A stretch of 64,000 nt of DNA from NCBI RefSeq assembly GCF_028009165.1, contig NC_079241.1, positions 5,208,001 to 5,272,000 of the forward strand, given 5' to 3'. A program made the position numbers and the translations under genes. Each line of letters starts with the position of its first letter. The first letter of the stretch is position 1. The notes under the pieces are model-generated. The model did no database searches, was not told the DNA's origin, and saw only the letters and a list, made by a program, of their open reading frames with translations. The DNA comes from Akanthomyces muscarius (lineage: Eukaryota; Ascomycota; Sordariomycetes; Hypocreales; Cordycipitaceae). Below, in pieces: positions 46,263-56,392 of this stretch.

Positions 46263-47794
46263 GGTGTCTGGCTGGATGTCGATGCGGTCGACGGCAGAGT
46301 GGCAGAAGACGCAGAGGCTGGGTTGCGGAGAGGGTGGAGGATGTGGTAGCGGTACCTAGATACCTTATTAGGTAGTGGTGGTGGTGGGGGATTGCCGCCT
46401 GATAATAGGCACCTGGGAAGCCGTGGTGGGCCGTCGCAAGACAGGTGTGCCGGACTGCTGGGAGATTCGATTCCAGGCAGAGCCTTGGCAACAATATTGA
46501 AAAGAGGCAGAGACAAAGAATAACAGTCTTGTGGAATGGTGGAATGGTGTCATGCGTCGTTTGCTGGAGCAAACTCGAACTGGGCTGGCTGGTCCTTTTG
46601 TTGGTGTTCCTTTCTGCAGGCACGCACTGGGCTGCCAGCGCATCATGAGCACGAGCATGAGCCGCTGCCAGCTTGACCAAGCCAGGTGCCTGCTTAGCCC
46701 GGGCCAGCTGACAGCGACACCGACAGGGGATGGGGAGGCCGTCCCGGGGCGCTTCAGCGGATGTTCCCGCGACGGGGCCTTTATTAATAACCAGCCTAGA
46801 AAGACGAGCCTGGTCGCACTGTCGGCAGCCAGCCTTTCACGGCGCGCGAGTCCGCTGCAGCCCGACAACAACTCGGAAGCGTCGCTGACTGCGACTGCGG
46901 ATGCGGATGCAGATGCGTCTACGGAGAGTCTGCCAAAAGCCCGCGCCGTTGCTGTTTCACCCATGGTCGTGACTAATTCAACGCTCCAACGAAGAGGGAC
47001 CGTCCTCGGGTCCTGGGCCACCCGTTCCCGAGCTTTATTACTGATGGCAAAAGGCGTTTTCTCGTCTCGGCCAAAATGAAATATGCCCGGCCATCTCTTT
47101 GGTCGAGGAGGGAACCCGCTGGCACTCACTGTACGCCTCGCCGACGTGCCAGGCCAACACGAGACGCTCTTACAAGGCATCGCAGGCGAAAAATGGCGGC
47201 ACCTTGACGTAGCCACCCGACCCACATCCTCCAACAGGCAACTCTTAGAAGGAGCCGGTGAGAGAGCTGGGCAGAGCGTCCAAGTCACCAGACGCCATGA
47301 CTGTGTGGCTCACGGCGCAGAGGAATACAGTCACCTTTTTCGCAGTAAAGTGGTCCGATGGAACATACAAGATGCGTCACAATCTTTCCATGCATCTCTG
47401 TAGCCTTGCGAGCCGACGGGAAAACGCGGCGCCTCAATTTTGCTTGGCTGCAGGGTAGGTAGCTAAGCAGGCAGGCAGGCAGGCAGGCAGGCTGCGCTCT
47501 TGACTCTTCACGGGCCCAGTCGCGTTACACATGCCAGAGCGCATCTTCGTAGCTTCCATTGGTGCTTGGTAGCCCCTCCCCCCCTGGAAGGCCAGCTAAG
47601 CTAAACCACGACCCCAGATTGTTTCTGCAACCCAAACCAAAAAAAAAAAAAGGGACGCAAAACATTCTCTTCTGCTTCCATCGCAATCACGCCACTCTTT
47701 TTCCATCACCCCCATCTTCTCTTCCTTTTGCCCCTTTAGTTTCCCTTTATTCTTGTAATACCGCGCCACGCGCACCAAACAAAACCTGCTCATC
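46263..47794. other. Divergent intergenic region with (GGCA)n repeat
   Basis: Shared upstream sequence of the DUF7514-like gene (-) and MPDU1 (+). A 306-codon minus ORF (46368-47288) lacks protein-like features and is treated as chance. The last 150 bp before MPDU1 are strongly pyrimidine-rich, typical of highly expressed fungal promoters. Confidence 0.6.
47467..47492 (+). repeat. (GGCA)n microsatellite
   Basis: About six GCAG units in the MPDU1 upstream region. Confidence 0.9.
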
Positions 47795-48720
47795 ATGGAC
47801 GCGCTTCGCTCAGCTCTCCAACCCATCACTCACAACCTTCCCGGCCCGATCCGCGACCTCGGCACCTCCATCATCGGTGACGAGTGCTACAAGGCCATCC
47901 TCCTCGACATTGACCTCGAGAACACCGCTTGCCTCAAGCTCGCCGTCTCCAAGGGCCTCGGCATTGGCATCATCGGCGCCTCCTCCATCGTCAAGGTGCC
48001 CCAGATCCTCAAGCTCGTCGGCTCCCAGTCCGCCGAAGGCGTCTCCTTCCTCTCCTACGTCCTCGAGACGAGCGCGTACCTCATCACCCTAGCCTACAAC
48101 TACCGCAACGGCTTCCCCTTTAGCACCTACGGCGAGACGGCCCTCATCCTCGCCCAGAACGTAGTTATCTCCGTCCTCATCCTCAACTACAGCAACCGCG
48201 CCGCCCTCGCCGCCGTCCTTGTCGCCGCCCTCGCCGCCGCCGGTGGTGCCCTCTTTACCGATGGCATCCTCGACCTGAAGCTCCTCAGCTACCTCCAGGC
48301 TGGTGCTGGTGTCCTCGGCGTCGCCAGCAAGCTTCCCCAGATTCTTGCCATTGCCCAGCAGGGTGGCACTGGCCAGCTCAGCGCCTTCACCGTACGTGCC
48401 CGACGCATTTTGTTTCGTTCTTGTCAAGGCCGCATCGCTAACTTGCACTTCCCTCCTAGGTCTTCAACTACCTCGCCGGCTCGCTTTCCCGAATCTTCAC
48501 CACTCTCCAAGAGGTCGACGACAAGCTCATTCTGTACGGCTTCATCTCCGGCTTTGTCCTCAACGCCGTCCTCGCCGTCCAGATGATCTACTATTGGAAC
48601 GCTCCCTCGGAAAAGGCCAAGGGCAAGCGCAAGGTCGCCCCCCTCAAGGCTGCTCCCGTCGAGGCCAAGTCCTCTGCTACCCCTACCAAGAAGAGCCCTA
48701 CCACTCGCCGCCGCGGTTAG
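47795..48720 (+). CDS. MPDU1: MPDU1-like PQ-loop protein (dolichol-phosphate-mannose utilisation)
   Basis: Two exons, 47795-48391 and 48460-48720 (68-nt phase-0 intron, GTACGT/CTAG), giving 285 aa. The human homologue MPDU1 is needed for use of dolichol-P-mannose and dolichol-P-glucose in ER N-glycan and GPI assembly. Two PQ-loop repeats are plain: SSIVKVPQILKLVGSQSAEG (about 64-83) and ASKLPQILAIAQQGGTGQLS (about 178-197), each followed by hydrophobic segments; about seven membrane segments are expected. A Leu/Ala-rich stretch (ALAAVLVAALAAAGGALF) lies between them. The C-terminus is Lys/Arg-rich (KKSPTTRRRG). The start is in good context (tcatcATGg) and codon use is strongly biased to C-ending codons, suggesting high expression. 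It is convergent with the kinase-like gene, 140 bp away. Confidence 0.93.
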
Positions 48721-48862
48721 AGCTTCAAAGTCTCCTGACATGCTGTGTTTAGTTACAATACACTAAAATTAATTGTTAATACCTCCGACTTATAGTTGTG
48801 TGCCAATCCTGATGTGTTGAACCGGGCGTCGTTGGGTACGGCCGCCCGCCAGTCGCAAATCC

Positions 48863-49867
48863 TCATCGGTCGGCAGCGCGGGGCTCCTCTGGCAGTCCCC
48901 TTTTGTGCAGCTCTTGATTTCGGCCTTTCTTGGACTGGTAGAGATCGTTGTCCCATCGCTCTTGGTAGTAAACCAGACCGCTGTAAAGTAGTAGCTCCAT
49001 ATGATAGCTCTTTGGAAAGATTTCGTCCACGAGAGCTTTCCAGCCCGGACACTTGTCCATGAAATGCATCAGCTTGACATAGTCCCAGTACTCGGGATAC
49101 CAGCCCGCGCCCTCCCAGTCAATGAGGGCAACAATGCGACCATCTCGCACCATGATATTCCTTGGCGCGATATCGCAGTGTGAATAGACGATGCAGTGCT
49201 TGCCAATTCCATTTCTCCATGCTTGCTTGATCGACTCCGGCATCCCCTCTTCGGCCGTGAGGAACATGTTGAACTCATCTTCGGTGCGGCGGGCAGGACG
49301 GATAAATGTATCCATGCCTCGGGCGTCGATGATTCTGTCGCTATTGAAGCCGCCGATGTAGTTTTCTGGTGGGGGCAGACTGCGCATCATCCCAAGTATC
49401 TCTCGCAGTTGATGGGCAACGTCAAGCCTGGTCTCGTCAGACAAGTCGGCCATGCCCTCTCCAGCGTGTCTCCCTCAATGTAATTCATCTCAATGTACTG
49501 CTGTTTCCTCGCAGTAGTCTGCTCTCCCCAGCCCACGACCTCTGGGACACGGATACCAGCGCCTTTGGCGAAGGCGATGGCATCCATCTCGTCAAGATTC
49601 AGGTAGGAGCCCAGTTTGACGACGACATTGTCTGGCCGTAGCACAACATATCTTGAGAAGCCTGAATGCAGGAGCATATGGCCTGGCAACCTGTTAGTGA
49701 GGCTGGAGAAGAGAGGGGACAGGCATTCAACCTTCTTCGACTTGACCTGACCGGTCTAGAGTCCTGGGAATGGGCGGCAATCTCTTCTCCTTGCGTCTCC
49801 TGTCTATTGCCTCTTCTATGGTCCCACTCCGCGACACTGGTTTGTTATCGCTGGTTGGTGTGACCAT
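48863..49867 (-). CDS. Aminoglycoside-phosphotransferase-fold kinase, frameshifted
   Basis: APH/choline-kinase-like phosphotransferase of the kind expanded in fungal genomes. The N-terminal part (exon 49752-49867, then about 49447-49690 or 49702) has IPRTLDR, PGHMLLHSGFSRYVV, NVVVKLG and YIEMNYIEGDTLERAWPT. The C-terminal part (48863-49446) continues in another frame with LSDETRLDVAHQLREILGMMR, the catalytic loop HCDIAPRNIMV, and IALIDWEGAGWYPEYWDYVK. All core residues (H-x-D-x4-N, DW) are present. The two halves are joined only if one base is added at a TT/TTT run at about 49442-49446, so the gene is either a young pseudogene or a sequence error. The intron boundary is my best fit (GTCAGG donor; two possible acceptors 12 bp apart). 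Substrate is unknown; true antibiotic resistance should not be inferred. Confidence 0.75.
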
Positions 49868-50588
49868 AGGCGTGCTCTCGGAGCCATTGCTGGGGCTTGG
49901 TGCCTCTCTACTGGCGCCCGCTTGAAAGCCATTTTTCAGACTGCATTCTGTGCCGATTTCGTTATTCCTCTGAAGATCTTCTCTGGCACTTGATGCGTTG
50001 CGAGTATGGCAAATTTGTACATGTAGATGTTGGTGGTGCTTGGTGACCGCCGTTGCGGCGTGGCCCAAATCTTCCGTTCTGCGCCCGCATCATGTTATGT
50101 GCTGCTTATACCTTATGTTGCCGTTGGCCCAAAGCCGGATCTACGTGGCGCTGCACAACCGGAGCAGCTCACAATTCTCGAAAAGTTACATTATCTGGCG
50201 TGATGGAGTTCATGAATTCTGATTTTTGTCCTATAGGAATCCTGTACGGCGCAGAAATGCATCATTATCATTATTGTGGACCGGCGCAGCAACGCTTACT
50301 AGATAGACTGGGATAGAAAGGGCTATGACGGTCTAGTCACCATAAATGCTGCTAAGCATTTGCCTGCACTTCTTATACTAACATATGGCTGTAGCTTTGT
50401 TGCCCAGAGGGACGCTTGCCTGCACACCGACCAGCGGATTGTGCTTCCTGGTGGCTCTTGTACGCCGTGAGAAGCCACTAGCTGAGCTGGGACTTTTTCG
50501 TCGTTTCTGTCTCTTGCCGTCACTTATGGGAGATCTTGCTCGCCGAGATGCACCGCGGGTCAGCAGTGCAACTGAGCAACTGAGCAAC
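49868..50588. other. Intergenic region between two minus-strand genes
   Basis: Upstream sequence of the kinase-like gene and 3' flank of the next gene. The kinase frame continues upstream with Ser/Asn-rich sequence to about 50068 without an ATG, so a longer N-terminus cannot be excluded. Nothing else is seen. Confidence 0.5.
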
Positions 50589-51097
50589 TCAAGATTGGGT
50601 CATGTGTATCGGCTCGATGCTGGTGTCTGGAGCTGTTGTTGGCTGCAACCTTATATTCCAGAATCGATGCAGCGACTGCTGATTACTGTTATGACTTTGC
50701 TGAGACCGTTCTAACTCGGGATTCGCTTCGGCATCGGGGCAAGGCGAGGGAAGGTCTTCGTATTGCTGCTGTTGCTGTGCGTTGTATAGTAGTTCTAGCG
50801 TGCGTTCTGCGCGAGGTTGTTAGTGAATGTTGAATGCAAGATCTGCGATTCTGGCAAAGAGTGGAGGCCGGAACGCAGTGTTGGGCTGCTCTTACGATGA
50901 ATCTCTTCCTGGGAGGGTCTGTTGTCGCGTGAGCGCTTGAGCGTGCGGCTGTTGAGATGGCACGGATTGACGAGGCCCATGCGTGGTGTGAAGTCAAGCA
51001 TGGACGGGCCATTGCTTGGCGGCGAGCTGAAGGCCGAGGAAAATGACATTGGCGAGGACGGGAGCTCGGGGGAGGATCTCTTGCGCTTGAGAGTCAT
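50589..51097 (-). CDS. Small conserved fungal protein with PIP-box-like motif
   Basis: Two exons, 50896-51097 and 50589-50806 (89-nt phase-1 intron, GTAAGA donor, CTAAC branch site, GCAG acceptor), giving 139 aa. The protein is basic and mostly disordered. Conserved-looking segments are the start MTLKRKRSSPELPSS, HLNSRTLKRSRDNRPS (about 47-62), and a helix spanning the splice site, EIHQRTLELLYNAQQQQQ (about 65-82). Near the C-terminus is QQSLHRFW (residues 110-117), an exact match to the PCNA-interacting PIP-box pattern Q-x-x-(L/M/I)-x-x-aromatic-aromatic. I recall similar small proteins in other ascomycetes but know no assigned function. The intron is supported because the helix reads through it and the C-terminal motif appears only in the spliced frame. 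Confidence 0.78.
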
Positions 51098-51970
51098 ATT
51101 GTAATGTGTGGTGGAAGTCGCGTGTTTGCTGTTGTGCGTTGTATGTGGGCGTAGATTAATGATGGTGCGAGTCTTTCAGAATTATAGCGAGTGCAGATGG
51201 GCAATATATTCAAGCAGGTTATCCAAAGGGATTAATTGAACAAAAGCAAAATTTGATGGTGATGCTGGGGTGTGCGACAAGTGTAATATTGAGTGACACG
51301 TCTGGGCAACAAACGAGGAGGCGGGACCTGGACCAGGTCGCGCCGTCCAAGGGCCACCCGCGTAAAGAGGTTCCACAGCACGCGACGCGGCATGTACGCT
51401 AGCTGTCGACCCAGCAGGCAGCAAAGGGCTGTAAATTTCCAAAAATTGGAGGAAGAAAGCAATTGTTTATTTTCCCATCAAGTCTCCCATGACACGTGCA
51501 TTCCCACGACTGATTTTGTGTCTCGGCGTTGGTGACGACATCTTGGCGCTCTCCGCCCAGAAGGTCGCGTACAAATACTACACATCGAGCACCGACAAGC
51601 GAGAATGTCGAAAATAAAAGTGCCCTGAAATCAACTGACTATTAGACGTATAAGCATATACCAGGAAAGAATCCACAGCCTTCATTTGCCAAGGTGTCGC
51701 GAAGCAACTTGGGAAGAGTTGACACGGAAGCTGTGTCTGGAAGCGAAGACGAAAAAGCATCAATATCGATTCCGCACATCTGCATATCTCGGAGTGCACA
51801 TGTTTTGAAATTTTCGTCTTATTGCGGTAATTCCGAATAATAGTGGCCACGACGAAGTGCACAGAAAGACATGTCCTCAGCCTCATCACTGTGACTACCT
51901 ACTGGCAAATCTTCCGCACTCTGACTTACAAACGAAACCAGGACCAATGCGCAACAGAAACATACCTGCG
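51098..51970. other. Intergenic region
   Basis: Upstream sequence of the small PIP-box gene and the 3' flank of the ankyrin-deaminase gene. No recognisable gene. Confidence 0.55.
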
Positions 51971-53584
51971 CTAACCGGAGCACTCACGACATTCCTTCTC
52001 CGAGCACGAATGGCGTATACTCAGCGCTATCCCGGCTGCCTTGTTCACTTGCGCAACGAAGCGCTTGCACTCTACGCAGACGGGCCTATTCACCATGATG
52101 GTCGCATCCTGCAGCCTATGCTCCGGCATGATTGCACACAAGTCTTTAAACTGTTGCTTCCAAGCCGCCATCTCCTCCTCCTGCCGGGCCTCTTGCCACT
52201 CCTGCGCCCTGAAACCTGCTAGAGCATCCTCCTCCGCTCTCTGGCTGACCATTTCCTCTGGCAGCGAGATGTCCGCGGCAAGAGCGCAGTGATGATCGAC
52301 AAAGTACGCGATGAGCCTCTTTTCGGCATGGCACGCCTCCCAATGCCCCGGTACGCCATTGTCGCGGTTGTGCGGCTGCAGCTTGAACCAAACCGCCTGG
52401 CTCAGATTGACAACCTTGTCCGTCCGCTCATGGCTCGGAATGAAGGCTCCCTCGACCCAACAGGGGGCCGAACCGCTCATGGCATCGACCTCTGGAAGAT
52501 TTGGACCACGATGCAGTCTTGCCACCGCCTTTGACTCGGTCAAAAGACTAACGTGCTGTGTCAAGGGAAAGAGACTCCGACCATCTCTGCCCTGATGCTC
52601 ACCCCTCGTCCTCTCCAATCCAGGCGACGTAGCAGTTGGCATCTCGTTGCAGAGCAGCCAGAGAATTTCGTCACGTTCGCGGTTCCTTACGTGCGCGTCT
52701 TCTCTGCCAGTGGGAACGCGCACAGGGTCTCCCGCGCGCCCTCCTCGAGCCATGGCAGTGTGCTCAAGCCTCTTGGCGTAATCTGCGGCATTGTTGAGGC
52801 ACCCTTTGCGGATGCACTGCAGCGAACGGTCTGCGCCATGCTGCAGCAGGATCCGCACATTCTGCGGGCGGCCCCAGAAGGCCGCCTCCATAAGCGGAGT
52901 GACGCCGTCGATGTCGGCTGCGCTGACGTTGGCACCCTTGGCGGCCAGAAGACGAACCATTGCGGGATGCTGCCCCGCGGCCGCCAGGTGCAGAGCTGTA
53001 TTTCCGCGCGTGTCCTGAACAGGGTGCGGTAGTAGCACGGCTTCGCTGCCATCAGAAACGGAAACGTCCTGGCTGTGCGGCTTCGAGCCAACCCCGTGCA
53101 GAAAGATGGAGGCTTCTGCGGATGACTCGAGATAGTGCTTGACGAAGGCCAACTCACCATGCACCATTCTGAGTTCTGCAATGTCAATCACCCGCATCGT
53201 GACGTTCTCACCCAATATTATCTCCTGGGTCGCGGTGGTCCACTTGGGTTTTCTCGCAATTTTCGCTTTTTGATGCTCCCGCTTCTTCTCGGCGTCTTCG
53301 TCAGACAAGAGGCCTTTTTGATATTCTAAGCCGTGTTTGGTAATAAACCGCACGTTTAACTTGTCAATCTCGTAGCCGATATGAGGTAAATCGACCGGAA
53401 AGTGAACCTTGTAGGTCGATCCGCGGCTTTGCGAAGGATTGCAATTGGACAACCAGAGCTGTCCTTGATAATCACCGGAATAGCCATGTCGATGTATTTT
53501 GGAGCACCAAGGACAAGAGACGTGTACTTCCCGAGTGTCCCACCACAGCACTTCAGCTATTCTCTCGCGTCTGCCGCTTGCCAC
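51971..53584 (-). CDS. Ankyrin-repeat protein with zinc-dependent nucleic-acid/nucleotide deaminase-like domain
   Basis: A 537-codon frame, stop at 51971. Domain order: an N-terminal Cys/His module (VLWWDTREVHVSCPWCSKIH at about 12-31, GYEIDKLNVRF at about 70); ankyrin repeats (TRGNTALHLAAAGQHPAMVR and DIDGVTPLMEAAFWGRPQNV, about 192-260); a linker; and a C-terminal deaminase-like domain. There HWEACHAEKRLIAYFV (about 414-429, H-A-E) and RPVCVECKRFV (about 500-510, C-x2-C) provide the zinc and proton-shuttle residues of the cytidine-deaminase fold. Fungal ankyrin proteins with this type of deaminase relate to the DYW-like class. The frame begins at a GTG (53584) with no ATG. An ATG two bases upstream (53586) is in another frame and would join if one base were added before 53557, where there is an AA run. 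The start is therefore unresolved. Target is unknown. Confidence 0.8.
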   Translation of the reverse strand: MASGRRERIAEVLWWDTREVHVSCPWCSKIHRHGYSGDYQGQLWLSNCNPSQSRGSTYKVHFPVDLPHIGYEIDKLNVRFITKHGLEYQKGLLSDEDAEKKREHQKAKIARKPKWTTATQEIILGENVTMRVIDIAELRMVHGELAFVKHYLESSAEASIFLHGVGSKPHSQDVSVSDGSEAVLLPHPVQDTRGNTALHLAAAGQHPAMVRLLAAKGANVSAADIDGVTPLMEAAFWGRPQNVRILLQHGADRSLQCIRKGCLNNAADYAKRLEHTAMARGGRAGDPVRVPTGREDAHVRNRERDEILWLLCNEMPTATSPGLERTRGEHQGRDGRSLFPLTQHVSLLTESKAVARLHRGPNLPEVDAMSGSAPCWVEGAFIPSHERTDKVVNLSQAVWFKLQPHNRDNGVPGHWEACHAEKRLIAYFVDHHCALAADISLPEEMVSQRAEEDALAGFRAQEWQEARQEEEMAAWKQQFKDLCAIMPEHRLQDATIMVNRPVCVECKRFVAQVNKAAGIALSIRHSCSEKECRECSG

Positions 53585-53586
53585 AT

Positions 53587-54261
53587 TTGCACAGTCAAGT
53601 CTTTGTTGCTTTTAGATTTCGAGCAAGTAGAAGCAACAAAACAGAGAGATCTGTTTTTGCTTTATCATAGGAGAGTTGATATAAGGCACCGCGCTTCCTC
53701 ACGTCAGGCACCCAGGTGAGTCCCGTGAGCGTTGCCTTCATGCAGAGCCGGAGCCATCTCAATATCATTGCCGCATGGTGTGCAGGCGCATCTTGCGGCT
53801 ACATTACACCTGGGACTGTAGACGGAATTGATTCGCCACCGTATTCTATCATTCTGTGCGCCGTGACGCTGGGTAGCAACGCATATCCGCTAACAATGCT
53901 AGGCAAGGAGTGCCTTTGCGTAACCTACTACCAGCTGCAGAGGATAGTTGACGGTCAGTCGATCATCTGGCCTCCAAAGAGCAGCCCCAAAACAACCAAA
54001 GCGCTGCGATTGGCCTGTAAGCATTGGCATCCTCCCATCGCCTAGGGTGGCTCCAGCCTTGTCGCTAGCGCCGTCGTCACCTCCGGCGATCGCTGGATTC
54101 AGGCCCATCAACCTCCGGCACTCTGGCCCTTAAATCCGGCCCGCGAGCATGAAGTCTGTCTCACTCTCTCGGAGCTTTTTTTGTTGTTCTTTTCACATCC
54201 TTCTCATCCAGATCCAACCAAGAATCGGGGAACTCAACTAGAATCACATTCTGCAGGCACA
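53587..54261. other. Divergent intergenic region
   Basis: Shared upstream sequence of the ankyrin-deaminase (-) and Rossmann-fold (+) genes. The last 100 bp before 54262 are pyrimidine-rich. No gene is seen. Confidence 0.6.
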
Positions 54262-55150
54262 ATGAAGCTTATCGTCGTCGGTGCCACCGGCCTCATCGGC
54301 ACCGAAGTCATCCGCCAAGCCCTCTCTCACAAGTCGATTACCTCCGTCGTCGCGCTCGGCCGGCGTCCCACGCCACCACCAAAGAGCGTCACCGCTGCGC
54401 CGGCTCTCGAAAAGTTCCAATCAGTCACCCTCGAAGATTTCACCAACTACCCAGATGATGTCAAAAGCCAGCTCTCCGGCGCCGATGCCTGTATTTGGTA
54501 AGTGTCTTTATATCCTCGTCCTGTGTACAACTCCTGGTCTCCTCTGACACGAGGCACTCCCCAGGCTCTTGGCCATCACGCCGAGCGCATCCAAGTCGAT
54601 GGACTTTGAAGTGGTCAAGAAAATCTGTATCGACTACGTGATGAAGGGCTTCGACACGCTGAAGCAGCTGCCACGGCCCGAAGGCGGCAAGCCCTTGCGC
54701 TTCGTCTATGCCAGCGGCGCCAAGGCAGAGCGGGACCAGACCAAGAAGCCTATGATCCTTGGTGACTATACCCTCATGCGAGTGAGTAACCTTTGATTTC
54801 TTTTTCTCATTTAAAATTGGTCAATTGGTGGCACACTGACACAAAAACAACAGGGACGCATCGAAACGCAGCTCCTAGACGCCGCCAAAGAGTCTGGCGG
54901 CATCATGGAGACGTGCCTCCTGCGCCTCGGCCTGGTCAAGTCGCCTGAGAGGATGGGCCTCGTCACCGGCATGCTTGCCAGCGTCGCCGGCAGCGTGATT
55001 GGCCTCCCACTCATCGACATTCGTGAGATTGGCGCCGCTGCTCTTAGCGCCGCGGTACACGGCTTTGACAAGGACACACTTGATAATGACGAGCTCATCG
55101 CCATGGGCCGCAAAGAGCTCAAGGAGATTGGCGAGGAGCCTAGCTCCTAG
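54262..55150 (+). CDS. NAD(P)-binding Rossmann-fold protein (atypical SDR)
   Basis: Three exons: 54262-54497, 54565-54781 and 54854-55150, giving 249 aa, with GTAAGT and GTGAGT donors. The N-terminus MKLIVVGATGLIGTEVIRQA has the G-x2-G-x2-G dinucleotide-binding motif of atypical short-chain dehydrogenases. ALGRRPT follows the second strand, where cofactor 2'-phosphate or ribose is read. The sequence LLAITPSASKSMDFEVVKKIC, RFVYASGAKAERDQT and LRLGLVKSPERMG continue the fold. A Tyr-x3-Lys pair is not clear (YASGAK is Tyr-x4-Lys), so classical oxidoreductase activity is uncertain. It resembles the HTATIP2/NmrA-like group of NAD(P)-binding proteins. It is convergent with the medium-chain reductase (65 bp between stops). 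Function is inferred only at fold level. Confidence 0.88.
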
Positions 55151-55214
55151 AAAGAAATCAATGAAATTGTATTACGCCAACACCAACATGCACTTTCCGA
55201 TTCTTAAGCTTGCC

Positions 55215-56392
55215 CTACGGCCATGCCATATGTAGCGCTCGTCGAATCCGCACGACAATCTGTCCTACGCCGCCCTTTCCTGTATGAGCCATGCTGCACA
55301 CTCTTCTCACAGCCTCCAAGTCGTCAAAGTCCACCGTAGTCGGCACAGCCTTGACCTGGCCGCGCGCAATGGCCTCGCCCGCTATTTCCAGATCCTTGCG
55401 CACGTCTGGCGATCCGGAAACCATCGTGTACTTGACATTGCTGCCGAGCAGCAGCCACTCGTACCATGGATGCACAACTTCGAGCGCGATGCCAAGCCAC
55501 CAGGGGAATCTATCCGCGCCTATCATTTCACAAACGATCTCTTTTCCAGGGATACCTGCGATATTGATCAGGGCCCCGGCGCCTGGCTTCGTGATGCCGA
55601 CACTTTCATTGAGCGGCGCCGTGGCCTGCGTGTGGTACGTGAAATCCACACTGTCCTTTGGCACCGCCTCCGCCACCTTTGTCTTTGTACAATCAATCTT
55701 TTCGTCCTCGACGCCCGGAAGCAGCTCGTCAATCAGAGCCATCTTGCCCGTGGACAGCGTCGTGATGACCGTGCCGGCCCCGAGCGCATTCTTGGCGTAC
55801 TGCACGCCAACGGAGCCCGTAGCGCTGGGCCCGCCGCCGACAAAGACCGTCTTGCCTTCCAGCGATTGCTGGCCCGAGAGCCGCATCCCGCGCCGAAATG
55901 CCTGCACCGCCGTGACCGTCACGCCCGTCAGGCACGCCATGTCGGCAAAGGAGAGGTGCGTCGGCTTCGGCAGAAGCATCCGCTCATCCAGGACAGCGTA
56001 CTCGGAGGCGAGCCCCGCCGGGGGCCCGCGAAAGACGGGCTTCTCAAAGGAGACGCCGTACGCTGCGTCGCCGGCCTTGAAGTTTTTGACGGCGGATCCG
56101 ACGGCGACGACTTCACCAGAGCTTTCCATCGCGAGCTGGCTTGGGTACCTGGGGATGAGGGCGGCGCGTCAGCCAGGTATACAGAGGTGTGAGGTGTGAA
56201 GAGCGTATCGACCTTACACTGGCTTGAAGATGAGTTTCATTTCGCCAGCAGTGCCGCGAAACTCGGCTGGCGTGAAATTAAAGGCGTGCACACGCAGAAT
56301 TACCTGCGTAGGGAGCTAATCGTCGACGTGGGAATATCTTGAATGACATAGTCTTTAGGCCTGCATTCGTATGACGCCATGAGCGCACGCAT
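55215..56392 (-). CDS. Medium-chain reductase (zinc-less alcohol dehydrogenase/enoyl reductase type), frameshifted
   Basis: Quinone/enoyl-reductase-like MDR protein. The N-terminal exon begins at ATG 56392 (MRALMASYECRPKDYVIQDI). It continues as VILRVHAFNFTPAEFRGT and KLIFKPV only if one C is added at the CCC run at 56311-56313; as written, a TAA follows. An intron (56149-56217, GTAAGG donor, CCCCAG acceptor) leads to YPSQLAMESSGEVVAVGSAV and the long exon 55215-56148. The dinucleotide site is GGGPSATGSVGVQYAKN. No structural zinc Cys cluster is seen. Conserved points include GDAAYGVSFE, ACLTGVTVTAVQAF and TKPGAGALINIAG. The large exon is intact, so decay would be recent, or the frameshift is a sequence error. 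Substrate is unknown. Confidence 0.78.

Noticed and set aside
46368..47288. 306-codon minus-strand ORF upstream of MPDU1
   Set aside because: It lies in a divergent promoter region with an equally open frame on the plus strand (46531-47079), and shows no recognisable protein features.
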